A stretch of 64,000 nt of DNA. Source: Ailurus styani. Lineage: Eukaryota > Chordata > Mammalia > Carnivora > Ailuridae. The notes beneath the pieces were generated by a model. It did no database searches, had not been told where the DNA came from, and was given only the letters and a program-made list of their open reading frames with translations. Numbering within the stretch: position 1 is the stretch's first letter; each line of letters starts with the position of its first letter. The translations under genes were made by a program, and so were the position numbers. Where the stretch lies: assembly GCA_002007465.1 (NCBI GenBank), contig LNAC01000231.1, positions 2,454,843 to 2,518,842 on the forward strand. The letters are read 5' to 3'. Below are positions 35,254 to 47,390 of the stretch, in pieces.

Positions 35254-36170
35254 ATTTTAAATCAAACAATTGTAGTATTTGCACAGACTTTGCACAATTT
35301 CTATGAGTTATGGGATGTGTGGGGGTTTGGGTTTTTGGGGGGGGTGTCAACATACTTCACATTTTACTGAGAATACTTATATACACAACATATTTTTAGA
35401 TGGGGTTTACAATACTTAGTTTTATCACCTGGTTTGCAACTAAATATACTGTGAATATTTTCTCTTTTACAATAGCTAAAATAATTGCATTATGTGGAGA
35501 AAATATAACTTATTATGTAACTTGTTGGGGAAATTAAGAAAGAATTTTTTCCAATGAGACTTCATTTTCTTTAGAGTGCCTTGAATAAAAAGGGGTATCC
35601 TTGTCTAATACGATTTTTTTTATAAATGATGAAAACTTGTCCTCCAACTTAGCTTCTGAACTTGCTTCTCTGTGCCCATCTAATCATCAATTAAGTAATC
35701 CATTTTACTTTTCCCCAAGTTCTCTCTCCCTTTGCTTCCTCTTTTCTAGCTGTTGTTTCCCTGGCACACACACTTCCGTTCTGTACCATACTATCCCTCA
35801 CCTCCAGTATCTGCCTTCTCCTCTCTTATTTGCTCCCCTTACCAATGCTTCCTTTCCTTTCTTTTGAAGATACTGTTTTAATTGATTTCGATCAACTCTA
35901 CTCGAAGCTGTATCATCAGTTCCAACCTAGTAATAGCATTTAATAATCTAAAGATAGAATTTAATTGTTTAAAGGAAAATATTAGTAAGTACCTTCGTAG
36001 AGTTCAGATGTAAATATTCCTTTTATCAGGCACTGCATGTTGTTTTAATTTTCTCTGAAATATTTCTGATTTAAACCACTATCACTTTGTGGTAAGGATT
36101 TTTAAAATGACAGTGTATGGAAACACCATCAAGTTTGAGGCATTCTGCAAAGGTAGTGATGAAGGATAGT
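35254..36170. other. Unassigned intergenic sequence
   Basis: No gene; a G-rich stretch at 35320-35346 is the only notable composition. Confidence 0.5.
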
Positions 36171-36490
36171 TGAGGGCAGGCAGGTTAGGGACAAACCCAC
36201 CTCTCCCCCTAAGAGGAAACCACCTTGAAAAATCCCTCCACCCCTTCCCATGAGATCCCTGATTGGATGACAGGTGCAGGGAGGGTTAATCAGAGTAAAA
36301 CAACCGGCCCTTAAAACCCTCTAGACTTAGAAACTCCAGTGGCAACCCTCCTGGGTCCCCTCCTTCCTGGGGACATTTGTATTATCACTTTGTTATTGTT
36401 CAGTAAACTTTGCTTTGCTGCCCACCACTCTGTCTGGTCTACCTTTTCATTCTTCAAAGTCGTGCGACCAAGAACCGTGGCACCAATGGA
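36171..36490 (+). mobile_element. Probable solo LTR of an ERV1-type retrovirus
   Basis: CT-rich U3 with 'ccctgattggatgacagg' (CCAAT-like element in reverse), a weak TATA ttaaaa (36311-36316), 'gcaaccctcctgggtcccctcc', then agtaaa (36402-36407) as the polyadenylation signal and 'tttgctttgctgccc'. Layout and wording match gammaretrovirus-like LTRs. Ends are estimated. Confidence 0.55.
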
Positions 36491-36916
36491 GGAAAAAACT
36501 CTTATAACAGTAGCATATTTTTATAAGCCACTAAAACCTGCTGTTATGCTAGTTGTCTTCTCTGGGCAAGATGCTCTTGGTCAAAATGGAGCATTTCATT
36601 TATAATGGCTGTCACCAGTTTGTTGTTTGCTGATTTTGTTCTTCATGCTTCAGAGGTGTACGTTTATGTGGTCCATGCATGCGTATGTGTGTGTGTCTGT
36701 ACTTTAGAGGAAATATTCTTTAGGTTGTCTCACACCATCAGTGACATTCATAATATGAAGATTTTGCCTTTTAAAGATGCTGAGGTTGACAAATCATAAA
36801 GAAATCATTGCACATGCTGATGTTTTCACTTTGAGTGAGACACCTTTTAGTTGCTTAAGCAAGATTTGAAATTATCGTAATAATGTAAATTGACATAATT
36901 TTTTATTAGGATTTTT
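36491..36916. other. Unassigned intergenic sequence
   Basis: A short (gt)n tract near 36680; nothing else. Confidence 0.5.
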
Positions 36917-37111
36917 TTTAAAGATTTTATTTATTTATTTGACAGAGAGAGAGAGAGATTACAAGTAGGCAGAGAGGCAGGCAGAGAGAGGGGAGGAAGC
37001 AGGCTCTCTGCCGAGCAGGGAGCCCAAAGATGCTGGCCTCATCCCAGGACCCTGAGATCATGACCTGAGCCGAAAGCAGAGGCTTTAACCCACTGAGCCA
37101 TCCAGGCGCTC
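36917..37111 (-). mobile_element. SINEC
   Basis: taaagattttatttatttatttgaca, purine tract, head ending gccatccaggcgctc. Flanking repeats resemble ttaggattttt / ttaggaattttt. Confidence 0.92.
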
Positions 37112-37849
37112 TTCTTAGGAATTTTTATGCAAAAGAAAAAAACAAAAGCAAAAAAAAAAAGACAGCAAAGAAAAAAATTCAAGTGAAGAAAATTGCTTCA
37201 CACCCACATGGGCTAGCTCAAAATACATAAAATTTAGTTACCTTAATGGGTAGATTCAAGGAACATGATAGTCCTCTGTGCCTTTCTTTTTTAAATTATT
37301 CATTTGTGTAACTATTCTATATTCTTCATTTCTAAGGAAATCCAAAAGGTCTTCACAGTTTTCACCTCTAAAAGAAATTTAAAATAGTAATTGGAAACAC
37401 AGAATTTACAAGATCTTTCAGCTATATGGCAGAGTATGGCAGAGACAAAAATCAACTAATTATAGCTTTCATACATACATAATTGCATACATAATTAGAA
37501 AATATCATTGAAAATATGCTGTTTACAACTGAAACAAATATTTTGGAATACCTGAAAATAAACCAAAAGAAAAGTGCAAGACTACAAAAACAAAAACAAA
37601 AAGGAAGAAAAGAAACATTGTTAAGGACCAATTTTAAAAAGGCAAAATCAATGAATAGATTATGTTCTTATGTAAAAATAGCATAATATTAGAGAGACAT
37701 TAATTTGGGATGTGCCCTACCATATACCAATGACCTTGAATTCAGAGTAATTGAAATAGCATACATTAACATAGGAATAGATCAACAAAATAGGTGCTAG
37801 TACAGATAAAACATCTATTATTGTTGGAATTTAGAATATTATAAACAGT
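37112..37849 (+). other. A-rich sequence, possibly old L1
   Basis: A-rich composition with weak L1-like wording near 37500-37650; no gene. Confidence 0.35.
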
Positions 37850-38060
37850 CTGCTAGCTAAGAGCATGCCTTCTAGAGCCAGCCTAGCTGGGTTCAATTCT
37901 GATTCTGACACTAACTGGCTGTGTCACCTTGGGAAGACTGCTTAATCTCACTGAACTTTAATTTCCTAATGTGTAAAATGGGGATAATAACACTACCTAC
38001 TTATTTTTAGAATTAAATTAGTTAATTCACATAAACACTTGAAAGGCTAAACTGTACTAG
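37850..38060 (+). repeat. MIR ancient SINE
   Basis: 'ctagagccagcctagctgggttcaattctgattctgacactaactggctgtgtcaccttggg' followed by 'aatgtgtaaaatggggataataacactacctac' is an unusually well preserved MIR. Confidence 0.92.
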
Positions 38061-38289
38061 ATTACAACCAAAGATCTTCTCCTCCTCCTCCTCATCAGAA
38101 GAAGACATCAATTACTATTATCAGGTCACTGGAGAAAGGGTAACCGGTTATTCATTTACTTAAAGCATGCTTAAATCAGTTTCATATCATTCACAAAAAT
38201 GACTTCCAGATCTATTTGTAACAACTGTTTGTTCAAAGTAAAAACAAAACAAAATTGTATTTGAAATGAAACTATGCGGGAGGATTTAA

Positions 38290-39330
38290 TTATAGTTTTG
38301 TAATGGGAAGACATTTATAAGCTAGATACAAACCCCAACAGCTAAAGATACAGTGATTAAAAAATTATGGGCATACTAATTAAAACTTTTGTGCAATACC
38401 ATAAAGTCAAACGGCAAAAGTCAGTCTGAAGAAAACATTTATAAAAGAATATAGAAAAATTATTATTCAGGATATTAAAAAAACTCCTAAAAGTCAGTAA
38501 GTAAAATTGAAACTAATTGAAAAATAAGTAAAAGAGATAGAGGCAATTTAAATATAAAAATATATATATAAAGATGCTCAATATTACTAAAAGCCAGGGA
38601 AATGTATATTAAATAAAAACAACCTATATTTTTTTAATGTAACATAATGGCAACGATTAAAAAGATACCTAGTTTTGACAAAAGGAGGAAATATAATTTT
38701 TCTCATGTACTGTTTGTAGGAAAATGTATTAACCACGACATTTTAGAAAGTAAAAGGGCAGCTTTTCTAAAAAATTAAAGGAATATGCACTTCAATCAGT
38801 AATTGACTTCTGGATATCCATTCTACAAAAAAGACAGGAGCATAAGGGCAAAAGTACAAAGTCGTTTTTTTATATTATTATTTGAAACAGAAAGACAAAC
38901 ATTATAAATATCCTAAATATATTGGAATATTCATTGTATGGTGTACTATGCAGCAGTTGAAGAGTAAGGTATATCCATATGACTTATAAGAAAAGACATT
39001 TAACTCATATTGTTAAATTAAAGAATTTTGCAGGACCATACATATAGTATGATTACACTTTTCTTAAAAGATTTTATTTATTTATTTGAAAGAGTGTATG
39101 AGCATGAGCAGGAAGGGAGAAACAGAGGGAGAAAGAGAAACAGATGCTCTGCTGAACAGGGTGACTGATGAGGGTCTCTATCCCAGGACCCTGAGATCAT
39201 GACCTGAGCTGAAGGCAGACACTTAACTGACTGAGCCACCCAGGTGCACCATCACACTTAATTTTTTAATCCATATATTTATAATAAATATTCGTGAGAA
39301 AGACCAGTAAGAATACATGTTAAACTGTTA
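38290..39330 (+). mobile_element. Ancient L1M ORF2 fragment interrupted by a SINE
   Basis: 'gatgctcaatattactaaaagccagggaaatg', 'tccattctacaaaaaagacagg', 'gtgtactatgcagcagttg' follow the L1 ORF2 C-terminal order in sense, with heavy decay. Confidence 0.65.
39065..39249 (-). mobile_element. SINEC
   Basis: Tail taaaagattttatttattta, head ending gagccacccaggtgcacc. Confidence 0.92.
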
Positions 39331-39611
39331 ACAATAATCATCTTTGTTTGGAAAATGGCACAAAGGGGAGCAGTGAAGGCAGACCTTCGCTTTTTAGTCT
39401 ATATATTTCTATATTTTTATTCAAGTATAATTAACATACTGTGTTATGTTAGTTTCAGGTGTACAACATAGTGATTCAACAATGCTCATCAGTGCTTATC
39501 ACAATAAGTGTACTCTTAATCCCCTTCAACTTTTTCACCCATCTCCCCATCCACCTCCCCTCTGGCAACTACCAGTTTGTCCTCTATAGTTAGGATTCTG
39601 GTTTTTTGTTC

Positions 39612-39624
<13 letters not shown>

Positions 39625-39658
<34 letters not shown>
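39625..39658. repeat. (TC)n microsatellite
   Basis: Uninterrupted tc units within L1. Confidence 0.95.
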
Positions 39659-39662
<4 letters not shown>

Positions 39663-39795
39663 GTTCTTAAATTCCATATACGAGTGAAGTCATCTGGTAT
39701 TTGTCTTTCTCTGACTGACTTATTTTCCTTAGCATTATATCCTCTAGACAGATCCATGTTGTTGCAAATGGCAAGATTTCATCCCTTTTTATGAC

Positions 39796-39796
<1 letters not shown>

Positions 39797-39858
<62 letters not shown>

Positions 39859-39870
39859 TGTGTGTGTGTA
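39797..39870. repeat. (TAG)n then (TG)n microsatellite
   Basis: About twenty uninterrupted gta/tag units at 39797-39857, then tg units. The poly-Tyr frame on the minus strand comes from this run. Confidence 0.96.
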
Positions 39871-40529
39871 CATATATATACCACATCTTCTTTACCCTAT
39901 AGTCCCCTATAAAGGTAGAGCCTGCCTAAATTGAAGCTAACACAAAGGAAAGCAGAGATATAGGAGGAAAAAGACAAATAGGAGATATGCTTCAAACAGT
40001 AGAATTTAGGTATATCAGCTGTTATTGAAATTAGTTCTAAACTACTTTTTTTCTTGCATTCAGTTAACCACTATTCTAAATTTTGTTTTATTTTCCTTGC
40101 TTTGATTCTAATTTCATTTCCATGCATGCATCCCTAAATGATAGATTGTTTAGTTTCACACGTTTTAAACTTAAAATATTTGAAAAATTCGTGTAAAATT
40201 TTTGGGCTTGTATTTTATAATTTGCTTCTTTTGCTTATCTCCATATTTTTGAGAATCATCTATGTTTTTTATAAGTATAGTTCATGCATTTTCACTGCTC
40301 TGCAGTAACCCATTGAATAAATATATCAATACTTAAGTTGTATAATTTCTAGGTTGTCGACATTACAAATGTCTCTATGAACACACGTCCTGGTAAACAT
40401 GCAAGAAATTCTATTGTTATGACTGGAGGTGCCAGATTTTAGAAACTGCATTCTTTCAACATTTCTGCATAAGATTACACTGTTTCTCAAAGTGATTGTA
40501 CCGATTTACTTCTTATTATTATTTATTAT

Positions 40530-40722
40530 TATTATTATTTTTTTTTTTTAGAGAGAGAGAGAGCAGAGGGAGGAGCAGAGGGAGAGGGAGAGAGAGAATT
40601 TTAAGCAGACTCCACACCTAGTGGTAAATCCAATGTGAGGCTCCATCTCGTGAGAGTGAGATCAGGACCTGAGCCAGTATCAAGAGTCAGAGGCTTAACC
40701 GACTGAGCCACCCGGGCGCCCC
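40530..40722 (-). mobile_element. SINEC with (ATT)n adjoining its tail
   Basis: T-run and purine tract; head ending gagccacccgggcgcccc. Confidence 0.9.
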
Positions 40723-40807
40723 ACCTCGTAATGGCACCAATTTATAATCCTACCAACCATACATAAAAATTCCTCTTGCTTCACATCCATTTGAATCAGA
40801 CTTTTTT

Positions 40808-40983
40808 CTCAAGATTTTATTTATTTATTTGAGAGGGGGAGGGGCAGAGGGAGAGGGGAATCTCAAGTAGACTCCATGCTGAGCATGGAGCTCAATGTGG
40901 GGCTCACCCTCACAACCTTGACATCATGACCTGAGCTGAAATCAAGAGTTGGATGCTTAACTGACTAAGCCACCCAGGTGCCC
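40808..40983 (-). mobile_element. SINEC
   Basis: Tail tcaagattttatttatttat, head ending gccacccaggtgcccc; flanking agactttttt / agactttttaa. Confidence 0.9.
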
Positions 40984-41351
40984 CAAGACTTTTTAATATT
41001 TAAAAAAATGGTGGGTATGATATGGTAGTCCAAGTACTTTTATTTATATTAATTCACATTGCTCTTTGTAATTGCTTTTTTGTGTCTTTTGACTATTTTT
41101 TTTCTATTAAGCTGTTAATCCTTTTCTTATTGATTTGGAGGAATACCTTGAGATATTCTAGATGCTCATCTTTTGTTGTCATATATTTGAAACTTTTGTG
41201 ACTTACCTTTTAACTTTTTTCAATTATCTTTTGATGAACAGAAATTCTTATGTTTAATAAAGTCTAAAGTACTAATCTTTCTATTTGTGTTATACACTTT
41301 TCAAATCTTATTTTTTTATCCTTCTTTATCCTAGACTAAAAAAATAGTCTC

Positions 41352-41556
41352 TTGGGCGCCTGGGTGGCTCAGTCGGTTAAGCGGCTGCCTTCGGCTCAGG
41401 TCCTGATCCGGTCCTGGGATCGAGTCCCACATCGGGCTCCCTGCTTGGCAGAGGGCCGGCTTCTTCCTCTCCCTCTGCCTGCTGCTCTGCCTACTTGTGC
41501 TGTCTATCTCTCTGTCAAATAAAGAAATAAAAAAATTTAAAAAAAAAGATTTTTAA
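41352..41556 (+). mobile_element. SINEC
   Basis: Head gggcgcctgggtggctcagtc, tail caaataaagaaataaaaaaat. Target repeats aaaatagtctc at 41341-41351 and 41557-41567. Confidence 0.93.
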
Positions 41557-41760
41557 AAAATAGTCTCCTAAACTTACTTTTTAAAGTGTTAAGGTTTTGC
41601 CTTTCATATTTTAGTCATAAATTCATTGTCAGGTGGTTTCTGTTTATGAGCCAATACTGTGATCCAATTTATTTTGTTTCCATACACTTTGTCATTTGTC
41701 TTACTACCGTTTATTGAATAATCCCTCATTTTCCTGACTTTAGTGCCACCTCTGTTACTT

Positions 41761-42355
41761 ACCAACTCTGTTTCTCTAGTTTCTCTATCCCTGAGCCAAT
41801 AACATACTAAGCGTTAAAGTTAAACATCAATATCTCAGAGGGCAAACTCACTGTATCATGGTTATTCTTGACTCTGACACTTCCCATTGAAGAATCAAGT
41901 TGCTAAAGTTCAAAAAATAAATTTTGGGATTTTGATTGGCAATCTCTGAACTATAATAAACTATTAATTCTCCATTAATCCATTAGAAAAAAATGTTTAG
42001 GGTACTGAGTCCTCCTATCAACACTTATTGATGTCAATCTATTAGTTGACTTTGGAGTTATTTAATTTTTCTGAATAAGAGTTTATCATTTTCTTCAAAA
42101 AGGTAGTACACATTTATTTGATTTATTAATACACATATAATCTATTTTTTAGTTATAATAATACATATCCTTTTAGATAATCTTTTCTGTTTGTTTTTGG
42201 TATAATGACATGGATTATGAATTGATTCTTTTATTACACAACAATCTTTCTTAACTCTAGTATCCAGAATTCATCTGCATTCTTTAGGACATTTTTGGGG
42301 TCAATAATAATATCAATAATCATATCATCTACAATGATTATTATTTTTACTTCTA
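41761..42355. other. Unassigned intergenic sequence
   Basis: AT-rich; possibly further old L1 but not assignable. Confidence 0.4.
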
Positions 42356-42362
42356 TTGTAAT

Positions 42363-42538
42363 TCTTTTTTTAATATTTTTTATTTATTTGAGAGAGAGAG
42401 AGAACACAGAGGGAGAGTTAGGGGGAGAAGCAGATCCCCCCCTGAGCAGAGAGCCCAACGTGGGACTCAATCCCAGGATCCTGGGATCATGACCTGAGTT
42501 GAAGGCAGACACTAAACCAACTGAGCCACCCAGGTGCC
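42363..42538 (-). mobile_element. SINEC, first of three tandem copies
   Basis: Tail ttaatattttttatttattt, head ending gagccacccaggtgcc; followed by a copy of the target tgtaattctttt. Confidence 0.9.
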
Positions 42539-42549
42539 TGTAATTCTTT

Positions 42550-42755
42550 TTTTTTTTCTTGAGGTTTATTTGTTTATTTTAGAGAGAGAGAATGTGAGCT
42601 GTGGGAGGGGGAGAGGGGGAGAGAAAGAATCTCAAGTAGACCTGAGCTGAGTGTGAAGCTTGATGTGGGGCTTGATCTCATCCCCCTGAGATGATGACCT
42701 GAGCCAAAATCAGGAGTCAGACATTCAATTTACTGAGCCACCCACACACCTCTCC
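42550..42755 (-). mobile_element. SINEC, second of three tandem copies
   Basis: Tail cttgaggtttatttgtttat, long purine tract, head ending gagccacccacacacc; followed by the target attgcaattctt. Confidence 0.9.
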
Positions 42756-42769
42756 ATTGCAATTCTTTT

Positions 42770-42962
42770 TTTTTTTTTAAGATTTTATTTATTTATTTGA
42801 CAGGGAGAAATCACAAGTAGGCAGAGAGGCAGGCAGAGAGAGAGGGGGAAGCAGGCTCCCCGCTGAGCAGGGAGCCTGATGTGGGACTAGATCCCAGGAC
42901 CCTGAGATCATGACCTGAGCCGAAGTCAGAGGCTTAACCCACTGAGCCACCCAGGCTCTCCT
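42770..42962 (-). mobile_element. SINEC, third of three tandem copies
   Basis: Tail ttaagattttatttatttat, head ending gccacccaggctctcc; followed by ctgcaattctt. Confidence 0.93.
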
Positions 42963-43194
42963 CCACTGCAATTCTTAACCTAAATTTTTCTTTTACTGTT
43001 ACTGTAGAATCTCCAGTACAATATTGAATACAAATAGTGTTAGTAATTTTTCGTGTCTTTGTTCTAATTTCCCAAATGAAACGTTTTTTATAAATCATCA
43101 AATACACTCTTTGTTATATATAATTTTTGTAGATACACTATATCAAGATGAGAATGTTCTCCTTTATTCTTAATTTAATAACATTCCATTATTA

Positions 43195-44190
43195 CTGTTT
43201 CTATTCAGTATTGTACCAAAAGTCGTAGCCAGTATCATAAGATGAGAAAAATAAATTTAAGGCAAAAGAATTGGAAGGAAGAAAATTAACATCATTATTT
43301 TTACAGGATATAATTTTATCTACTTACAAAATGATTCTACGAAAAAATTCAAAATGATAGAATAACACAGCAAGATGAGTGCATACATGTAAGGTCATTA
43401 TACACAAGTCCGTCGCTATTCTATACATTAACATGCAATTAAAACATGCTTATGAATGAAACTAGAGAGTAATAAACTAAGTGAAATAATTCAGCCAGAG
43501 AAAGACAAATGCCATGTGGTTTCACTCATATGTGGAATTGAAGAAACAAAACAAATGACCAAAAGTAAAAAGAGAGAGAGAGAGGCAAACCAAGAAAGAG
43601 ACCCTTAACTATTGAGAATTAACTGATGATTACCGAAAGGGAAGAGGGTGGAGGGATGGGTTAAATAGGTGATGGGAATTAAGGCACACTTGTGATTAGC
43701 ACCCGGGTATGTATGGAAGTGTTGAATCACCATATTGTACACCTGAAACTAACACTACAATGTATGTTAACTAAATGGAATTTAAATAAAAACTTTAAAA
43801 AACTGTGCTTAAAAAGAAGACACTTTTAACAACAACATAACAGTATCAAATACTTGCAATGAATCTAACAAAGGATGTGAAAGGTCTTTGGGAAAACGAA
43901 AAAAGAAACTACTTCAGGTTCAGAAAGACAATCTAATTGAATAAAAAGATGTACCATGTTAATGTAGAGGTAAAATTCATATCATAAAAATGATAAGCTC
44001 TTCAAATTGATTAATATGCAATCCAATGAAAATGCACGTAGAGAAAATTCATTACCAGTATTAAAAGAAATATCTCAAAATGTATGCTTTCTCTGAAAAT
44101 AGAATTTTTAAGATCTGTCATACATGAAAAATATGAGTTTGTGGGAAATAGTAATTTTAAAGTCTTTGAGGTATTGATTATATTGTTACT
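43195..44190 (+). mobile_element. L1 fragments: old ORF2 piece split by a younger L1 3' end
   Basis: Old sense ORF2 ('cagtattgtaccaaaagtcgtagccag' to 'ctatacattaacatgc') is interrupted at about 43441-43805 by a better-preserved L1 end ('ccatgtggtttcactcatatgtgg', 'caccatattgtacacctgaaac', 'ggaatttaaataaaaacttt'). It then resumes with 'ttgcaatgaatctaacaaagg' and 'gaccaatctaattg'-like wording. Confidence 0.75.
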
Positions 44191-44194
44191 TATT

Positions 44195-44615
44195 GCAAAA
44201 AAATCTTTAATTTGAGGCATAGCTGACATATAACATTAGATCCATTTTCTGTGTACTACATATTGATTCAACAACTACATACATGACAAAATGCTCACCA
44301 TGTTTAGTCACCATCTGTTACCATACAAAATTATTACAAGATCATTGACTATATTCCCAGTTCTGTACTTTTTATTCCTATCACTTTTTATTTTACAAAT
44401 AGAAGTTTATACCTCTTAATTCCGTTCACCTATTTTGCCTATTCCACCACCCCCTCCCCTCTGGTAACCACCAGTTCATTCTCTGTATTTATGACTGAAT
44501 TTCTGTTTTGTTTGTTTGTTTTGTTTTTTAGATTCCATATATAAGTGAAATTATATGGTATATGCATCTTTCTATGACTTATTTCACTCTGTGCTGAATA
44601 TCTTATTTGACTCCT
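44195..44615 (-). mobile_element. L1 3' UTR fragment, reverse sense
   Basis: 'catgtttagtcaccatctgttaccatac', 'cctcccctctggtaaccaccagttcattctc' and 'attccatatataagtgaaattatatggta' are the reverse of a carnivore/mammal L1 3' region. Confidence 0.8.
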
Positions 44616-45225
44616 TCAAATTTGTTCTCCCACCAAGAGGTTGGTCTGAGTGGATCACATCAAATACCTCCATAGGCCTCTGGATTTATTTGGATCAGCC
44701 AAAGGAGAACCCCAGCAGGAAACCAGAGCATGCAGGACAGTGAGGCCATCTGGAAATGACTATGTCAGCCAATACAAAAGCACTGTTCTTAGGTGGTCTG
44801 CTCTACACAAATTTATTTTTCTGGGTTCCCATGACCACTCTGTCTGTCATCTTTTTAATACTATTGTCAATGGTCTCTCCCTTCCTTCCTTCCTTCCTTC
44901 CTTTCTTCCTTCCTTCCTTCCTTCCTTCCTTCCTTCCTTCCTTCCTTCCTTCCTTTTTCTTTCTTTCTTTCTTTCTTTCTCTCTTTCTTTCTTTCTTACA
45001 AAGTGTACTGATGGCTCCTCTCTGGTATTTAACCCCGTTATTGAAGTATTCATTGTGGTTTTTCCTATATCCAATCTACATCTCATAAATAGTCCCACTG
45101 TAAATAAACCCTCTTCAAATTCTCTTAAATTGAGTATGTCTGAGTAAACATTTACATACAATAAATATCACTGACTGAAGAATAAATCAAGTCAAAGTAA
45201 TCTAGGACCATCAGATAAAAGAGTA
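44616..45225. other. Unassigned sequence around a microsatellite
   Basis: No gene. The 165- and 110-codon frames here owe their length to the (CTTC)n run. A gaataaac-type motif near 45100 could be an LTR relic but nothing else supports it. Confidence 0.45.
44879..44998. repeat. (CTTC)n then (CTTT)n microsatellite
   Basis: About fifteen cttc units followed by cttt units with two interruptions. Confidence 0.95.
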
Positions 45226-45231
45226 CCCTGG

Positions 45232-45620
45232 GGGCATCTGGGTGACTCAGTCTGTTGAGCGCCCACCCACCTCTTAGTTTCTTTTCTTTCTTTTTTTTTT
45301 TTTAATATTTTATTTATTTATTTGACAGAGAGAGCTCACAAGTAGGCAGAGGGGCAGGCAGAGAGAAGAGAAAGCAGGCTCCCCCCTGAGCAGGGAGCCC
45401 GTTGCAGGGCTCCATCCCAGGACCCTGAGATTATGACCTGAGCCAAGGCAGAGGCTTTAACCACTGTGCCACCCAGCCGCCCCCGCCTCTTAGTTTCTAT
45501 TTAGGTTGAGGGTGGAGCCCCATATCAGGCTCCGCACTCAGTGCAGATTCTGCTCATATTCTTTCTCTCTGCCCCTTGCTGCTCTCTCACTCTAATATTT
45601 AAATAAAATCTTTTTAAAAA
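45232..45620 (+). mobile_element. SINEC, split by an opposite-sense SINEC
   Basis: Head ggggcatctgggtgactcag to 45282 and the rest from 45486 ('ggtggagccccatatcaggc', tail aaataaaatctt). Outer target repeats aaagagtaccctg / aaagagcaccttg. Confidence 0.9.
45283..45485 (-). mobile_element. SINEC nested in the previous element
   Basis: T-run, tattttatttatttatttgaca, head ending gccacccagccgcccc. Target repeats cctcttagtttct (45270-45282 and 45486-45498). Confidence 0.92.
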
Positions 45621-47375
45621 AAGAGCACCTTGATCTTTGCACAGCATATTATAGTATCCAAAACTTTAGTGACTAGACATTGAATAAAAACCTCACTAAT
45701 ATTTAAGAACATCAAGAAAACAGGATACTAGAATATAAAATATAGGTGGTATTTTGTTTATTTTTCTATAACTGGATCAACTAAATATTAAATATTACTT
45801 TTGCAGTTTATTTAACAAATATCCAGGCATATAATAATATAAAAAATGAGCAAATCCATTTACTGTTAGTAGAATCCTTGCTTGATTATGTTCTATGCAG
45901 AGAAGGACCCTTAGATACTTTTTTAAGACAGCATGGGGGAAGGTAGGAGATAGAAGTTAAAAACTTGTGCTAAAATTTCCTACTGAAGTACATGGTAACT
46001 TGGGATACCATACTTGTTGGCCTGACATAATGAGAATTAGCCTACTATACTTATATCAGGTCAGTTTAATTACTGATGAAGGAGGATTTAGAAGTGAGAT
46101 AAAGGGTTATTAAGACACTGCTATAAAAAATCAACAATTTTTATATTAGGGGAAATTTAATGGTAAACTTAAACATATATAACATTTACATAGTAACTAC
46201 CAGACTTGTTAAAAATTTACACTAAGATTAAGATTGAAAATGAGACTAAGTTGAAATCAAATATCTGACAGAATTTTGGCTATAATGAGTGCCTAGACAT
46301 TGGTTTGAATTACCAAGGGTGAATATTCATGAGAATTTATAGAAGTAATGTAAGAGAATTCTAACTATGTAATACCTAACTGCAAACTTACACAACAGCA
46401 AATGCATGAGTGACTAAAGCATTCATAGTACAGTAGCATTTTCTGCCAATCATAAAGCATTCTGAATCCAATATATGAATTAATGACTAGTTTTTGGTCA
46501 CAGTGTTAAGTTACAACATACATACATTTACTTTGAGAAATTGTAGCATAAAAATTAGGCAAAAGACAATATATAATATGGTTTGGGTAGTCTGCATAGA
46601 CATAAAAAGATGAATAATGATGTTTACAACCCAGGAAGCCTATGAGTCATAAATGATTATCTAAAATGTGATCCAGAGAACAAATGTGGCTTGTGACTGC
46701 ATACATATGTCAGTAAAGGTCAAGACAATGGCACATCTCCAAGCTAAATTACTCTCTAAAAACAGAGGAAGGATCTGAAAATATCAGGTTTTCTCTGTCA
46801 TTTGAAATCGACCAGTAAAATTCCAGCTCCTATGCTAACTACCTGCTAGAGATAATGAAAGATACAACAGTATTATTTGAAAATATCTATCATATTTACA
46901 ATTAATTTTTAATTGAAGTATAGTTAACCATATCCTATTACATTAGCTTGGATAGGCAATTATAAAATAATTCAAGACTAATCAAGTATTTCTAACAGTG
47001 TGACATTATTTATTAGTTCTATAGAAATAATTCTATAGAAATTTGTTCTAGAGAACTTGGATTAAACTAATATAATAATATTCTTAAAATATGAAAAATG
47101 ATAAGAGTTAACATTTACTGGTAACTTACAGTGCCAGGCACATAGTAATTACCACTTAAAATTTGTTATGATTAGCACATGTCCCATGCACTGCGATAAG
47201 AATTACCTTCGCCATTTTATAATCATCATCATCACATAAATTAGGTATATAAACTCAACAATATATTTTAAATATATAGATGAATGACTGAGTGTAAAAA
47301 TACAGAGAGGCTCAGAAAGTTTAAAAAACCTGCTTAAGTTGGTATGACAGAAGAATTTGAAACTTAAGGTGAGCT
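45621..47375. other. Unassigned AT-rich intergenic sequence
   Basis: No gene; a short stretch at 46905-46950 resembles an L1 3' UTR in reverse. Confidence 0.5.
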
Positions 47376-47390
47376 TTAAGGGTAGCTTTT

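Larger units (their letters stand above)
39390..39895 (-). mobile_element. L1 3' region with two embedded microsatellites
   Basis: Reverse-sense L1 3' UTR and ORF2 end ('gtttcaggtgtacaacatagtgattcaac', 'cccctctggcaactaccag', 'agcattatatcctctagacagatccatg'), interrupted by (TC)n and (TAG)n runs. Confidence 0.8.
40030..41760 (-). mobile_element. Ancient L1M fragment, reverse sense, with three SINEs
   Basis: 'tctgcataagattacactgtttctcaaagtgattgtaccgattta', 'gctgttaatccttttcttattgatttgg', 'cttttgatgaacagaaattctta' and 'ttgcctttcatattttagtcat' are the reverse of L1M ORF2/3' UTR in order. SINEs sit at 40530, 40808 and 41352. Confidence 0.65.

Noticed and set aside
42356..42975. CRISPR-like regularly spaced repeats
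   Set aside because: The regular spacing is due to three tandem SINEs with their target duplications; this is vertebrate DNA.
44650..45161. Frames of 104-165 codons on both strands
   Set aside because: Their length comes from the (CTTC)n microsatellite, which is free of stops in several frames.
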